From: Argopecten irradians
Lineage: Eukaryota; Mollusca; Bivalvia; Pectinida; Pectinidae
Length of the DNA: 64,000 bases
Direction of reading: 5' to 3'
NCBI RefSeq assembly: GCF_041381155.1
Contig: NC_091144.1
Location: 1,922,001 to 1,986,000 of the forward strand
Under the pieces are notes generated by a model that saw nothing but the letters and a program-made list of their open reading frames with translations, was not told the origin of the DNA and did no database searches. Every line of letters starts with the position of its first letter. Position 1 is the first letter of the stretch. Positions 1 through 12,520 of this stretch are shown piece after piece. Made by a program: the position numbers and the translations under genes.

Positions 1-154
1 CATTGTAGGATTTTTTGCATAATGTCTGTTTAAAGAAAAGAGAAAAGTAGTTGTTTTGATGATTTTAAAGAACAAGATGACATGAGACTGTTGTGGTTGA
101 TGCTATAAACCCTAGCTCTCCCAAGTAGTCCGATACTGTACTGGTCTGCTGCCT

Positions 155-875
155 CGTTTTTATCCCCCGCCCAACGAAGTTGGCGGGGGATATACAAATG
201 GGTTCCGTCCGTCCGTCCTTCCGTCCGTCCGTCCGTCCGAATGGTTTCCGGAGCATAACTCTAAAACCAGTAGAGATATTTCCACGAAACTTCATACACA
301 CATTGGTCTTATGGTCTAGTAGTGCCTTTTACTATTTTTAGGTTTTCATTTTTTGCATTTTTTCCGTAACCATGGAAACATTGCTGAAAATATCATATTT
401 TTGTAACAGGTTCGTTCCGGAGCATAACTCTAAAACCAGAAGAGATGTTTCAAAGAAACTTCATAGACACATTGGTCTTATGGTCTAGTAGTGCCTTTTG
501 CTATTTTAAGGTTTTCACTTTTTGTACTTTTTTCTGTAACCATGGAAACATTGCTGAAAATGGCAGATTTTTGTGTAAGAATCGTTTCCGGAGCACAACT
601 CTAAAACCAGCAGAGATATTTCCATGAAACTTCATAGACACATTTTATGTAGGACTTCTATTTTTGTATTATGCTTTACTTTTTATTTAATATGCATGCA
701 GTAAAACTCAGATGTTTTCAAAGTTGGTTTCACTTTGTTAAAAAAAACATTTATATGTTTTGTATATATTCTTCAATTGCAGTTGGGTTTTAAAATACTT
801 TCCTTATACTCTTACTAGCATATAAAATTAATGCATTAATTTATTTAGCTCTCCATTGGCGGGGGATCTGAATGA
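155..875. repeat. Dispersed mollusc-type repeat with 3 internal ~171-bp units
   Basis: The left edge reads ATCCCCCGCCCAACG, followed by its near reverse complement TTGGCGGGGGAT and a run of CCGT tetramers (about 200-240). Three head-to-tail units of about 171 bp follow, each opening with TCCGGAGCA(T/C)AACTCTAAAA near 246, 417 and 587. The right edge near 855-870 again carries GGCGGGGGATCTG, so the element appears bounded by a GC-rich motif in opposite orientations. This layout is familiar from dispersed repeats of bivalve genomes. No protein is encoded; the short open frames here are incidental. The transposon superfamily was not determined. Confidence 0.6.
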
Positions 876-943
876 CTATGTCCTTGTATATCATACATTG
901 TATCTATACATTAACTTTAAAGAACTGCGTCTTTTTGTTGTAG

Positions 944-988
944 TGGGGCAAGAATGTGTATGACATGGCTTTAGCCATGGAAAAAAGG
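944..988 (+). CDS. Internal exon (penultimate) of an unrecognised gene
   Basis: This is a 45-bp exon of 15 codons. It has a TTTTTGTTGTAG acceptor ending at 943 and a consensus GTAAGT donor starting at 989. It reads WGKNVYDMALAMEKR in phase 0 and joins without a frame change to the terminal exon at 4949-5014. The gene enters from the left of the window, so earlier exons are not visible. The encoded stretch is charged and helix-like, with no domain I can name. The link between the two exons is inferred from splice sites and phase only. Confidence 0.6.
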
Positions 989-1814
989 GTAAGTATTCAA
1001 ATATCCAAAGAATATACTGGAGATGTGTATAGAAGAGATATAGAATAATACTGTGTATCCCTTGATATAGCCTTGATTATACTAGTACTCTCCATTTGTC
1101 AAACTTAATCACATAGTACTGACTGTGCCCCTGTATATTTCATGTAATCGTCACATACCACTTATTGAACAGAAATATATTCCCTTTCCCTAATTCAGAT
1201 ACTTACCTTATAGTATTTAAACCATCTCTGCGCCAAACAGGTGATTGGTCCTTAAAATTTGTTATCGACAGCTTTTTCATCTGTTTCTTTCCAGTATTAT
1301 TAATCAATAAATATAACTGTTTGAATAAATAATAGAAATGTTGAAAAACATATGATAAATAATAGAAATGTTGAAAAACATATGATAAATAATAGAAATG
1401 TTGACATGTACAGTTTGTTATAATTTGATCCTCTCTGATAACCCTGTTTTCCTTAAACTATTAACCACATCCCCTGTAGTTTGAGTTAGGAGAGGTTTTA
1501 CTGTATTAACCATTCAAACAATATTCTGCCAATCGTCTGTGACTTTGTTCAAACAAATTCATTTTAAAACTGCAGACTACAGTAAATCAGCTATCAAATT
1601 TCACGATTTTCATTTCAAAACAAGGTGGCATAGATTCGCAGATTGAAAAATTGAATGGATATTCCTATCAATGAATATACTGTAGGTGATAATTCATGGA
1701 GGTAAACTTAATCAAATTTACTTGGATTTTGAAATTCGCAAATGTAAATCACATGTGTAGGAAAGTTGTTTTTTTATATTTATTTTATTTTCGAAGTGTG
1801 TAGGAAAGTTTTTT
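989..1814 (+). other. Intron, left part
   Basis: AT-rich intron sequence of the gene with exons at 944-988 and 4949-5014. It contains the 30-bp micro-array at 1327-1404. The 14-mer TGTGTAGGAAAGTT occurs near 1753 and 1797 and again in the loop of the foldback at 1815-2046. No further exon is seen. Confidence 0.5.
1327..1404. repeat. 30-bp tandem repeat, 2.6 copies
   Basis: Two full copies (1327-1356 and 1357-1386) and a partial third of a unit that starts AAATAATAGAAATGTTGAAA. The full copies are identical, so the duplication looks recent. Confidence 0.85.
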
Positions 1815-2046
1815 TTTTTATTTATAGTCACAGAGACGGCGTGAACAAATGCTTCCCTGTTCTGACCTGGAAGTCTTAATTTATCTCACTCTACGGGATC
1901 AAGAACAAATACAGGGTAAACAAATGTGTAGGAAAGTTTGTTTACGCTATATTTGTTCTTGATCCCGTAGAGTGAGATAAATTTAGACTTCCTGGTCAGA
2001 ACAGGGAAACATTTGTTCACGCCGTCTCTGTGACTGTAAATAAAAA
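1815..2046. mobile_element. Foldback MITE-like element, ~232 bp
   Basis: The two halves are near-perfect reverse complements. The left arm runs from TTTTTATTTATAGTCACAGA and the right arm ends CTGTGACTGTAAATAAAAA. The arms cover about 100 bp each, with a short loop around 1915-1940. A single-stranded copy would form one long hairpin. There is no coding capacity, and the superfamily is not assigned because the T-rich and A-rich edges hide any target duplication. Confidence 0.8.
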
Positions 2047-2245
2047 TGATAAGTGTTAATTGAAAATGTTAAAAACAATGATCCCACATGGTGGATGTTA
2101 CAGCTAGCTTTGACAGGGAAAACCTGAGTAAATGTTGATAGTGGTACTTATCATAGTAAGCAGATCTTTATAAGGAATACATTGTCAGCAGATTATGACA
2201 CCTTCCCATCTTTAGAGTGGTAGGTGTGTGTCAAAGTTAAAGATG

Positions 2246-4613
2246 CTTACTGTATGGTCCCTAGAGGTTTATTATAACCGTGGTTTACTGTATGGTCCTC
2301 AGAGGTTCGTTATAACCATGTTTTACTGTATGGTCCCCAGAGGTCCGTTATAACTGTGGTTTACTGTATGATCCCCAGAGGTTCGTTATAACAGTGTTTT
2401 ATTGTATGGTCCCCAGAGGTCCGTTATAACTGTGGTTTACTGTATGGTCCCCAGAGGTTCGTTATAACAGTGTTTTATTGTATGGTCCCCAGAGGTTCGT
2501 TATAACTGTGGTTTACTGTATGATCCCCAGAGGTCCGTTATAACTGTGGTTTACTGTATGATCCCCAGAGGTTCATTATAACTGTGGTTTACTGTATGGT
2601 CCCCAGAGGTTCGTTATAACAGTGTTTTATTGTATGATCCCCAGAGGTTCGTTATAACTGTGGTTTACTGTATGATCCCCAGAGGTTCGTTATAACAGTG
2701 TTTTATTGTATGGTCCCCAGAGGTCCGTTATAACTGTGGTTTACTGTATGATCCCCAGAGGTTCGTTATAACTGTGGTATACTGTATGATCCCCAGAGGT
2801 TCGTTATAACTGTGGTTTACTGTATGGTCCCCAGAGGTTGGTTATAACAGTGTTTTATTGTATGGTCCCCAGAGGTTTGTTATATCTGTGGTTTACTGTA
2901 TGATCCCAAGAGGTTGGTTATAACAGTGTTTTATTGTATGGTCCCCAGAGGTTCGTTATAACAGTGTTTTATTGTATGGTCCCCAGAGGTTCGTTATAAC
3001 TGTGGTTTACTGTATGATCCCCAGAGGTTGGTTATAACAGTGTTTTATTGTATGGTCCCCAGAGGTTTGTTATATCTGTGGTTTACTGTATGATCCCCAG
3101 AGGTTGGTTATAACAGTGTTTTATTGTATGGTCCCCAGAGGTTGGTTATAACAGTGTTTTATTGTATGGTCCCCAGAGGTCCGTTATAACTGTGGTTTAC
3201 TGTATGATCCCCAGAGGTTCGTTATAACAGTGTTTTATTGTATGGTCCCCAGAGGTCCGTTATAACTGTGGTTTACTGTATGATCCCCAGAGGTTCGTTA
3301 TAACTGTGGTTTACTGTATGATCCCCAGAGGTTCGTTATAACTGTGGTTTACTGTATGATCCCCAGAGGTTCATTATAACTGTGGTTTACTGTATGATCC
3401 CCAGAGGTTCATTATAACTGTGGTTTACTGTATGATCCCCAGAGGTTGGTTATAACAGTGTTTTATTGTATGGTCCCCAGAGGTCCGTTATAACAGTGTT
3501 TTATTGTATGGTCCCCAGAGGTCCGTTATAACTGTGGTTTACTGTATGATCCCCAGAGGTTCATTATAACTGTGGTTTACTGTATGATCCCCAGAGGTTC
3601 GTTATAACTGTGGTTTACTGTATGATCCCCAGAGGTCCGTTATAACTGTGGTTTACTGTATGATCCCCAGAGGTTCGTTATAACTGTGGTTTACTGTATG
3701 ATCCCCAGAGGTTGGTTATAACAGTGTTTTATTGTATGGTCCCCAGAGGTCCGTTATAACAGTGTTTTTATTGTATGGTAACCCCAGAGGTTCATTATAA
3801 CTGTGGTTTACTGTATGATCCCCAGAGGTTCGTTTATAACTGTGGTTTACTGTATGATCCCCAGAGGTCGTTATAACTGTGGTTTACTGTATGATCCCCA
3901 GAGGTTCATTATAACTGTGGTTTACTGTATGATCCCCAGAGGTTGGTTATAACAGTGTTTTATTGTATGGTCCCCAGAGGTCCGTTATAACTGTGGTTTA
4001 CTGTATGGTCCCCAGAGGTTCGTTATAACAGTGTTTTATTGTATGGTCCCCAGAGGTTCGTTATAACTGTGGTTTACTGTATGATCCCCAGAGGTCCGTT
4101 ATAACTGTGGTTTACTGTATGATCCCCAGAGGTTCGTTATAACTGTGGTTTACTGTATGATCCCCAGAGGTTCGTTATAACTGTGGTTTACTGTATGGTC
4201 CCCAGAGGTTCGTTATAACAGTGTTTTATTGTATGGTCCCCAGAGGTTCGTTATAACTGTGGTTTACTGTATGGTCCCCAGAGGTTCGTTATAACAGTGT
4301 TTTATTGTATGGTCCCCAGAGGTTCGTTATAACTGTGGTTTACTGTATGATCCCCAGAGGTTCGTTATAACTGTGGTTTACTGTATGATCCCCAGAGGTT
4401 CGTTATAACTGTGGTTTACTGTATGATCCCCAGAGGTTCGTTATAACTGTGGTTTACTGTATGATCCCCAGAGGTTCGTTATAACTGTGGTTTACTGTAT
4501 GATCCCCAGAGGTTCGTTATAACTGTGGTTTACTGTATGATCCCAAGAGGTTGGTTATAACAGTGTTTTATTGTATGGTCCCCAGAGGTTTGTTATATCT
4601 GTGGTTTACTGTA
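2246..4613. repeat. 38-bp minisatellite, ~62 copies
   Basis: The unit is about 38 bp and centres on CCCCAGAGGTTCGTTATAAC. Two main subtypes are interspersed: GTGGTTTACTGTATGATCCC and GTGTTTTATTGTATGGTCCC. Single-base variants such as GGTCCG, GGTTGG and GGTTCA recur non-randomly. The array lies inside the last intron of the left-edge gene. Confidence 0.95.
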
Positions 4614-4827
4614 TTATTAAATTATTATTTTCATATATTGTAAACCAAATGATTTTCACAACAATTTACTTTAATGTTTTCATATTTTTACATCAATTCA
4701 TATTGAAAATTTTACAGTTTACTGTTATTCTGTATGTGTAGTTTGAACAATTTTGTAATGATTTATTTTTCACAAATATGAACGTCCATGAAATATACAA
4801 CATTTAGCCATACACAAAAATGAGTTA

Positions 4828-4905
4828 GTTTAAGATAGACATACGGTATAGCCAAAGATTTTACTTGTTTACGATAGACATACGGTGTAGCCAAAGATTT
4901 TACTT
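4828..4905. repeat. 39-bp tandem duplication
   Basis: Two adjacent 39-bp copies (4828-4866 and 4867-4905) sharing GATAGACATACGGT and GTAGCCAAAGATTTTACTT (the first copy has A for G at its start). They differ at two positions and sit about 40 bp upstream of the terminal exon. Confidence 0.9.
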
Positions 4906-4948
4906 GTCCCTGTGGTATGATTTTATGAGAAAATGTGTCTTTTTACAG

Positions 4949-5014
4949 GGAATCATTCAACGTTTGGATAAACATTTGGACGAGAAAGGGATCAAGGGAG
5001 TTAAGCGTGTATGA
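4949..5014 (+). CDS. Terminal exon of an unrecognised gene
   Basis: The acceptor TGTCTTTTTACAG ends at 4948. The exon encodes 21 residues, GIIQRLDKHLDEKGIKGVKR followed by V, then TGA at 5012-5014. It continues in phase 0 from the exon at 944-988, giving a lysine- and arginine-rich C-terminal tail of 36 residues from the two exons. The tail looks like one amphipathic helix with a basic end. I do not recognise the family. The acceptor is good and the frame joins cleanly, but no homology supports the call. Confidence 0.6.
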   Translation, partial: GIIQRLDKHLDEKGIKGVKRV

Positions 5015-6125
5015 AGACAGACGATGGTTACATCAAGGGCAATATTTACAGTTTATGATAAAAAGTTTCAGACATACATCTTAAAATATATTTTAATGTT
5101 TTAATTTTTTGAAAGATTACTTAACATTCCAAGATGATATTGATGCAGTCTTGTGTTGATTTACTAAATGTATTCCAGAAAAATGGCTTCTCCCTGTTAT
5201 GAGGATGTGTTAAAAGTTCAAAGAAAAAACTCAAATTTCATATAAAGTAGCTAGCTTCTAAATATTCAAGAAAATAATTTCGTATTTCAAAATATCGGGT
5301 ATTTTTGTTATGTAAAAATGTTCCCATGCGATTTGTAGTTTAATTATTTCCTGATATTTGGGATCATGAGGAAAGTATTAGAATGATTTATATCTAGTGA
5401 TTGATGTTTAAGCTCTTGAGTTTAGCAGAAACTCTCTCTTGTTTGTCAGTACTTTGATGACAACTAGGTGACCAAGCAGATAAATTAGCTTTGTGTAAAA
5501 TTGTGTAAAATTTTAGTGTTGTAATCGAAAAATAATTAGATGGTCAGTTGCTTGGCAGTTCACCATTTTGATTCATAGCCATGTAATGGTATTTAAGTAA
5601 CTTTGAGTTTTTTCAAAGGTCACTAGAAAAAAGATGTGTGAATTATATGATGTATCCGGTATTTGGATTTATCCTTGTGAGAGTTCAAAAATCAAAAAGT
5701 CACTTTTAGATAAATAACTACACAATGATTCTAGTCTTAAGCTGAAATCCATTGAGAGTATACTCTATGATAATTCTATTGTGACAATTTAATGAAAAAG
5801 AATTCTTTCCCCTAAACTAGAACGTCTGCAATATTCAGGATAATGCTGTAATATTTCTTCTTGAACTCAGAATATCTTCTGCTCATGACAAAATCATCAG
5901 GGATATATAAACTATATGTATAGTTTGCTTTAACAACTCTGACCAATCAACTGTCCATTCCCATCATGTCTCATTTCGTATTGAGATATTGAGGTGATTC
6001 GAGGAGCATTTATGTCTTTCTGACATTTCTAGTTTATTTCTTGGATGTAAAGATTGTTTTATATTAAAGTGAATAGTCGGACAAAGGAAAGCTCAAGTCA
6101 GTAAATATGGTGTTAACATATCCAG
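5015..6125 (+). other. Probable 3' UTR / downstream sequence
   Basis: AT-rich sequence after the stop codon of the left-edge gene, with no open frame or repeat seen. The true polyadenylation site cannot be fixed: AATAAA hexamers occur at about 6273 and at 7819-7824, so the UTR may be short or up to about 2.8 kb. Confidence 0.4.
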
Positions 6126-6205
6126 CAATCTGATTAAAATACAGATCCTTATTATCACTACGTTAGATAAGAGTGGATATAAGAATCTGTATTTTAATCA
6201 GATTG
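6126..6205. mobile_element. Short palindromic MITE-like element
   Basis: Perfect 21-bp inverted repeats (CAATCTGATTAAAATACAGA plus T, and its complement) at 6126-6146 and 6185-6205, with a 38-bp spacer. The motif ATATCC(A)G lies just outside both arms. It is probably a small non-autonomous DNA element, and it abuts the dispersed repeat at about 6209. Confidence 0.75.
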
Positions 6206-6208
6206 CAT

Positions 6209-6510
6209 ATCCAGTATAATTTCTTCTGAAATAGAAAAATTAAATTTCCCGTCAAAATCGCTCTGCATGGGAATAAATAATTCATATTATAGGTAATCTA
6301 TTCTAAAACGTGCTCTCAGCTGGCTATATTCATGTTGACATTACCTTGCAGCCTCACTTTCAGACTTTATTTTTAGACCTGTGCTAAATTTACATGGGAC
6401 ATTCCCATAATTTCAATGCTCAAAATTGGACAACGTAAGCAGAACTTGACCATAGTTTTGATTAATAAGGACCCAATGAACGCATTTAGTCTGGTTTCAT
6501 TGGCCGACTA
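6209..6510 (+). repeat. Dispersed repeat family R1, copy A
   Basis: This stretch is recognisably similar to the reverse complement of 22514-22790. Shared islands include CCAGTATAATTTCTT, ATTCTAAAACGT, GCAGAACTTG and CCAATGAACGCATTTAG. Divergence and small indels are considerable. No coding potential is seen, so this is a dispersed non-autonomous element of unknown class. Confidence 0.6.
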
Positions 6511-6903
6511 TTCAGTTTTAAGATTCTGTACAGCATTATCAAATGTCCTGTCTGACAGGTAAAAGTTGTAGCATTACATAAAATATGTTAAGAACATCTG
6601 TGGCAGAGTTATTTCCCTTTGATCATATTTATCTTATTCTCTTGGAATAGTAACAATTTCATTGTCATGACTTCAGTTTCCGTCCATATTTTGTTATATA
6701 ATTGTTGATATATTAAACAAATGTTTATTTGTAAGTTGCATAATTTATTCCCAATCATTTATATACAATAGTCCAAATGTATAATCTGTAGAGTACATGA
6801 TAATCAATATCTGATAGTGAACTATATTTGGAGTTGTTTACTATAACATGTATTTATTGCTTGTAATCATCCCTATGCTCCATTTATAGGATATCATTTA
6901 ACA

Positions 6904-7049
6904 AGTTATTGCAAGTTCAGAGAAAAGATTTATAATGTACAGAGCTGTGACTATATTACAGGTCTGAACAACATTTAGTAATTTATTGTAAGTTCAGAGA
7001 AAAGATTTATAATGTACAGAGCTGTGGCTATATTACAGGTCTGAACAAC
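6904..7049. repeat. 77-bp tandem duplication
   Basis: Two copies, offset by 77 bp, share AGTTCAGAGAAAAGATTTAT followed by AATGTACAGAGCTGTG. They differ at only a few positions in the shared part. Confidence 0.85.
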
Positions 7050-7990
7050 TTCATTAATTATTATTTCCAATTTCCAGTTTTCATCAAGCTTTTCCACTTG
7101 AGTTCAGCATATCTTTCAAACATTTAAAGACCAGTGTCAAGGTCATTAGGTTACATTCTATTAAAACTATAGAAGAGGAGCTGTACACTGTGTTTAATGT
7201 TCTGAACATTTCCTGGATAATTTAAATCTTACATCTGCCTGGAATAGATATGTCAGGTTTTGATTTCAGTTGTCCTATACATGATGTTCACTGCACTTGT
7301 TCATATAACTATCAAACATTACCATTATAAGCCATATACTTAGGATAAGGGAAGATTTTCCTATTTTTATTATGGATTTACTACTGATAAAGATTAGTCC
7401 AAAAATACATGTATATCTTTGTTAATTTTTATACTGTACTTGTGTTTAGTTTCTGTAGTTACGTTTTCTTTGGAAATGAAGTACCATTTTGATGCACATT
7501 GATTTGATTTATTAATGCTCCGATTTAGATCATTTTGATACGCATTAACATTAATCTAATTACTACCAAACTTGTTTTCTCTGGGTTTTCTTAACAAAGT
7601 TGCTGTATCATTGGTATTAGAAGTTCCTAGTTTTATTCAAAGTTATAGTTACCCGATACCATCCATGATGTTAGAAATTCCTGGTAGACTCTTGTAACCA
7701 TGGTATTAGAATATCTTTATTAGATTTTCAGCATTGTCAAACTTATTGAATACGATTTCAGTGTGTGTCTCATGATGTTAGATGAATTTGACGATATGTT
7801 TTGTGTCCAAAATAAGTCAATAAATATAGCAATACACAAATATTGAATGGATTTTTCTTTTATGAATGGAATCGTGTTCCATCAGGAACGTTTGTACAAA
7901 TCACATCTTTAACCTCTCTACTCACACTTTAAGAACAGACCTTGTAGGACTTACAAGAGTGTACAGACTTTGTCTTAGGACAATATGATA
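7050..7990. other. Intergenic, no gene seen
   Basis: AT-rich unique-looking sequence. The only notable point is a polyadenylation hexamer AATAAA at 7819-7824, which could end a long 3' UTR of the upstream gene. Confidence 0.4.
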
Positions 7991-7999
7991 GGTGTAAAA

Positions 8000-8760
8000 C
8001 TAGAGTGGGGTCCTTTCCTACAAACAGCAATTAAGAGGGAGCAGAGTCCTCTCCTACAAAGACCAATTTAGAGGAAATAAGGGTCCTTTCTTTCAAAGAC
8101 CAATTTAGAGTGAACAAGGACCTTTCTTGCAAACTCTAATTTAGAGGGATCTGGCTCCGATTTCTCGAAACAAAAGCTTTTCTCCTTATGTAACTTGTAT
8201 GAAAATTTATGACTTAAGTCAGTTTTTGACTAAAGTTTGTTTCCAGAAATCGGTGCCTGGGCCCTTTCTTGCAAACACTGATTTAGAGGGATCAGGGCCC
8301 TTTCTTGCAAACACTGATTTAGAGGGATCAGGGCCCTTTCTTTCAAACACTAATTTAGAGGGATCAGGGCCCTTTCTTTCAAACACTAATTTAGAGGGAT
8401 CAGGGCCCTTTCTTGCAAACACTAATTTAGAGGGATCAGGGCCCTTTCTTGCAAACACTAATTTAGAGGGGTCAGGGCCCTTTCTTGCAAACATTAATTA
8501 AGAGGGAACAGGGCCCTTTTTTGCAAACACTAATTTAGAGGGAGCAGTGCCCTTTCTTGCAAACACTAATTTAGAGGGGTCAGGGCCCTTTCTTGCAAAC
8601 AGTAATTTAGAGGGGTCAGGGCCCTTTCTTGCAAACAATTATTTAGAGGGAGCCGAGTACTTTCTTGCAAACAGCAATTTTGAGGGAGCAGGGCCCTTTC
8701 TAACGAGTATCAACATTGAGGGAGCAGGGCCCTTTCTTGCAAACACGGAGTGGTGGTGAT
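8000..8760. repeat. 36-bp minisatellite, subfamily A
   Basis: About 21 copies of a 36-bp unit built on GGGCCCTTTCTTGCAAACAC and TAATTTAGAGGGATCA. The first copies (8000-8170) are strongly diverged. The unit length is divisible by three, so both strands show repetitive open frames (for example 8199-8501 + and 8219-8494 -); these are by-products and not genes. It passes without a gap into subfamily B. Confidence 0.9.
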
Positions 8761-11700
8761 CTTTCTTACGAATATCAACTTACAGGGAGTGTTGCTCTTT
8801 CTAACCAACATCAACTTACAGGAGCGGTGCTCTTTCTAACGAACATCAACTTACAGGTGCGGTGCTCTTTCTAACGAACATCAACTTACACGGAGTGGTG
8901 CTATTTCTAACCAACATCAACACTTACAGGGAGTGTTGCTCTTTCTAACCAACATCAAATTACAGGGAGTGGTGCTCTTTCTAACGAACATCAACTTACA
9001 TGGAGTTGATCTATTTCTAACCAACATCAACTTACAGGGAGTGTTGCTCTTTCTAACTAACATCAACTTACACGGAGTGGTGCTATTTCTAACCAACATC
9101 AACTTACATGGAGTTGATCTATTTCTAACCAACATCAACTTACAGGGAGTGATGCTCTTTCTAACCAACATCAACACTTAGAGGGAGTGTTGCTCTTTCT
9201 AACCAACATCAACTTACATGGAGTTGTTCTATTTCTAACCAACATCAACTTACATGGAGTGTTGCTCTTTCTAACCAACATCAACTTACAGGGAGGGATG
9301 CTCTTTCTAACCAACATCAACACTTACAGGGAGTGGTGCTCTTTCTAACCAACATCAACTTACATGGAGTTGTTCTATTTCTAACCAACATCAACTTACT
9401 GGGAGTGTTGCTCTTTCTAACCAACATCAACTTACAGGGAGTGTTGCTCTTTCTAACCAACATCAACTTACACGGAGTTGATCTATTTCTAACCAACATC
9501 AACTTACAGGGAGTGGTGCTCTTTTTTACGAACATCAACTTATACGGAGTCGTGCTCTTTCTAACCAACATCAACTTACACGGACGTGATCTATTTCTAA
9601 ACAACATCAACTTACAGGGAGTGTTGCTCTTTTTTACGAACATCAACTTACAGGGAGTGATGCTTTTTCTAACCAACATCAACTTACAGGGATTGGTGCT
9701 CTTTCTAACGAACATCAACTTACAGGGAGTGTTGCTCTTTCTAACGAACATCAACTTACAGGGAGTGGTGCTCTTTCTAAACGAACATCAACTTACACGG
9801 AGTGGTGCTCATTCTAACCAACATCAACTTACACGGAGTGTTGCTCTTTCTAACTAACATCAACTTACATGGAGTGGTGCTATTTCTAACCAACATCAAC
9901 CTACATGGAGTTGATCTATTTCTAACCAACATCAACTTACAGGGAGTGTTGCTCTTTCTAACTAACATCAACTTACACGGAGTGGTGCGCTATTTCTAAC
10001 CAACATCAACTTACATGGAGTTGATCTATTTCTAACCAACATCAACTTACAGGAGTGGTGAGTGATGCTCTTTCTAACCAACATCAACTTACAGGGAGTG
10101 GTGCTCTTTCTAACGAACATCAACTTACACGGAGTGTTGCTCTTTCTAACCAACATCAACTTACACGGAGTTGATCTATTTCTAACCAACATCAACTTAC
10201 AGGGAGTGTTGCTCTTTCTAACGAACATCAACTTACATGGAGTTGATCTATTTCTAACCAACATCAACTTACAGGGAGTGTTGCTCTTTCTAACAACATC
10301 AACTTACACGGGAGTGTTGCTTTTTCTAACGAACATCAACTTACAGGAGTGGTGCTCTTTCTAACCAACATCAACTTACACGGAGTGTTGCTCTTTCTAA
10401 CCAACATCAACTTACATGGAGTTGATCTATTTCTAACCAACATCAACTTACAGGGAGTGTTGCTCTTTCTAACCAACATCAACTTACACGGAGTGGTGCT
10501 ATTTCTAACCAACATCAACTTACAGGGAGTGATGCTCTTTCTAACCAACATCAACTTACAGGGAGTGGTGCTCTTTCTAACCAACATCAACTTACAGGGA
10601 GTGTTGCTCTTTCTAACCAACATCAACTTACACGGAGTGGTGCTATTTCTAACCAACATCAACTTACATGGAGTTGATCTATTTCTAACCAACATCAACT
10701 TACAGGGAGTGATGCTCTTTCTAACCAACATCAACTTACAGGGAGGTGATGCTATTTCTAACCAACATCAACTTACAGGGAGTGTTGCTCTTTCTAACCA
10801 ACATCAACTTACACGGAGTGGTGCTATTTCTAACCAACATCAACTTACATGGAGTTGATCTATTTCTAACCAACATCAACTTACAGGGAGTGATGCTCTT
10901 TCTAACCAACATCAACTTACACGGAGTGTTGCTCTTTCTAACGAACATCAACTTACAGGGAGTGGTGCTCTTTCTAACTAACATCAACTTACACGGAGTG
11001 GTGCTATTTCTAACCAACATCAACTTACATGGAGTTGATCTATTTCTAACCAACATCAACTTACAGGGAGTGATGCTCTTTCTAACCAACATCAACTTAC
11101 ACGGAGTGTTGCTCTTTCTAACCAACATCAACAACAATCAACTTACATGGAGTGGTGCTCTTTCTAACGAACATCAACTTACAGGGAGTGGTGCTCTTTC
11201 TAACCAACATCAACTTACACGGAGTGGTGCTATTTCTAACCAACATCAACTTACACGGAGTGGTGCTATTTCTAACCAACATCAACTTACAGGGAGTGGT
11301 GCTCTTTCTAACCAACATCAACTTACAGGGAGTGATGCTCTCTTTCTAACCAACATCAACTTACAGGGAGTGTTGCCCTTTCTCTAACCAACATCAACTT
11401 ACACGGGAGTGGTGCTCTTTCTAACAACATCAACTTACAGGGAGTGGTGCTCTTTCTAACCAACATCAACTTACAGGGAGTGGTGCTATTTCTAACCAAC
11501 ATCAACTTACAGGGAGTGGTGCTCTTTCTAACCAACATCAACTTACAGGGAGTGTTGCTCTTTCTAACCAACATCAACTTACAGGGAGTGGTGCTCTTTC
11601 TAACGAACATCAACTTACAGGGAGTGGTGCTCTTTCTAACCAACATCAACTTACACGGAGTGTTGCTCTTTCTAACCAACATCAACTTACATGGAGTTGA

Positions 11701-12520
11701 TCTATTTCTAACCAACATCAACTTACAGGGAGTGTTGCTCTTTCTAACCAACATCAACTTACATGGAGTTGATCTATTTCTAACCAACATCAACTTACAG
11801 GGAGTGTTGCTCTTTCTAACCAACATCAACTTACACGGAGTGGTGCTATTTCTAACCAACATCAACTTACATGGAGTTGATCTATTTCTAACCAACATCA
11901 ACTTACACGGAGTTTGCTTTTCTAACCAACATCAACTTACACGGGTGTTGCTCTTTCTAACCAACATCAACTTACAGGGAGTGTTGCTCTTTCTAACGAA
12001 CATCAACTTACAGGGAGTGGTGCTCTTTCTAACCAACATCAACTTACACGGAGTGGTGCTATTTCTAACCAACATCAACTTACACGGAGTGGTGCTATTT
12101 CTAACCAACATCAACTTACAGGGAGTGGTGCTCTTTTTTACGAACATCAACTTACAGGGAGTGATGCTCTCTTTCTAACCAACATCAACTTACACGGAGT
12201 GGTGCTATTTCTAACTAACATCAACTTTGAGGGAGCAGGGCTCTTTATTACAAACATCAATTTAAGAGTAAGCGGGGCTCTTTCTAACGATAACCCACTT
12301 TCAGGGAGTGGGGCTCTTTATTACAAACATCAGCCTAGAGGGAGCGGGGCTTTTTCTAACGAACATCAACTCTGAATGAGCCCGCCCTTGCTAACAAACA
12401 CCAACTTAGATCAAAGACATCCTTGACTTAAATGAAGCGTGACTCTTTGTAACGAAAAGAGGTAGGAGAGCTCTTTCTACCAAACTTCAACTTTAATAGA
12501 GGAAGCGTTGTTCTTTTTAA
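8761..12520. repeat. 36-bp minisatellite, subfamily B
   Basis: About 100 copies of a 36-bp unit with GTGCTCTTTCTAACCAACAT and CAACTTACAGGGA. It is alignable with subfamily A (CCCTTTCTTGCAAACACTAA against CTCTTTCTAACGAACATCAA), so one array has evolved into two. A higher-order period of 5 units (180 bp) is visible around 10670-11040. From about 12220 the copies decay and the array fades out. The many open frames of 60-240 codons on both strands come from the 36-bp period. Confidence 0.95.

Noticed and set aside
8917-12178. Dodecapeptide-repeat frames on both strands
   Set aside because: Period of 36 bp, near-identical array units; no independent support for translation.
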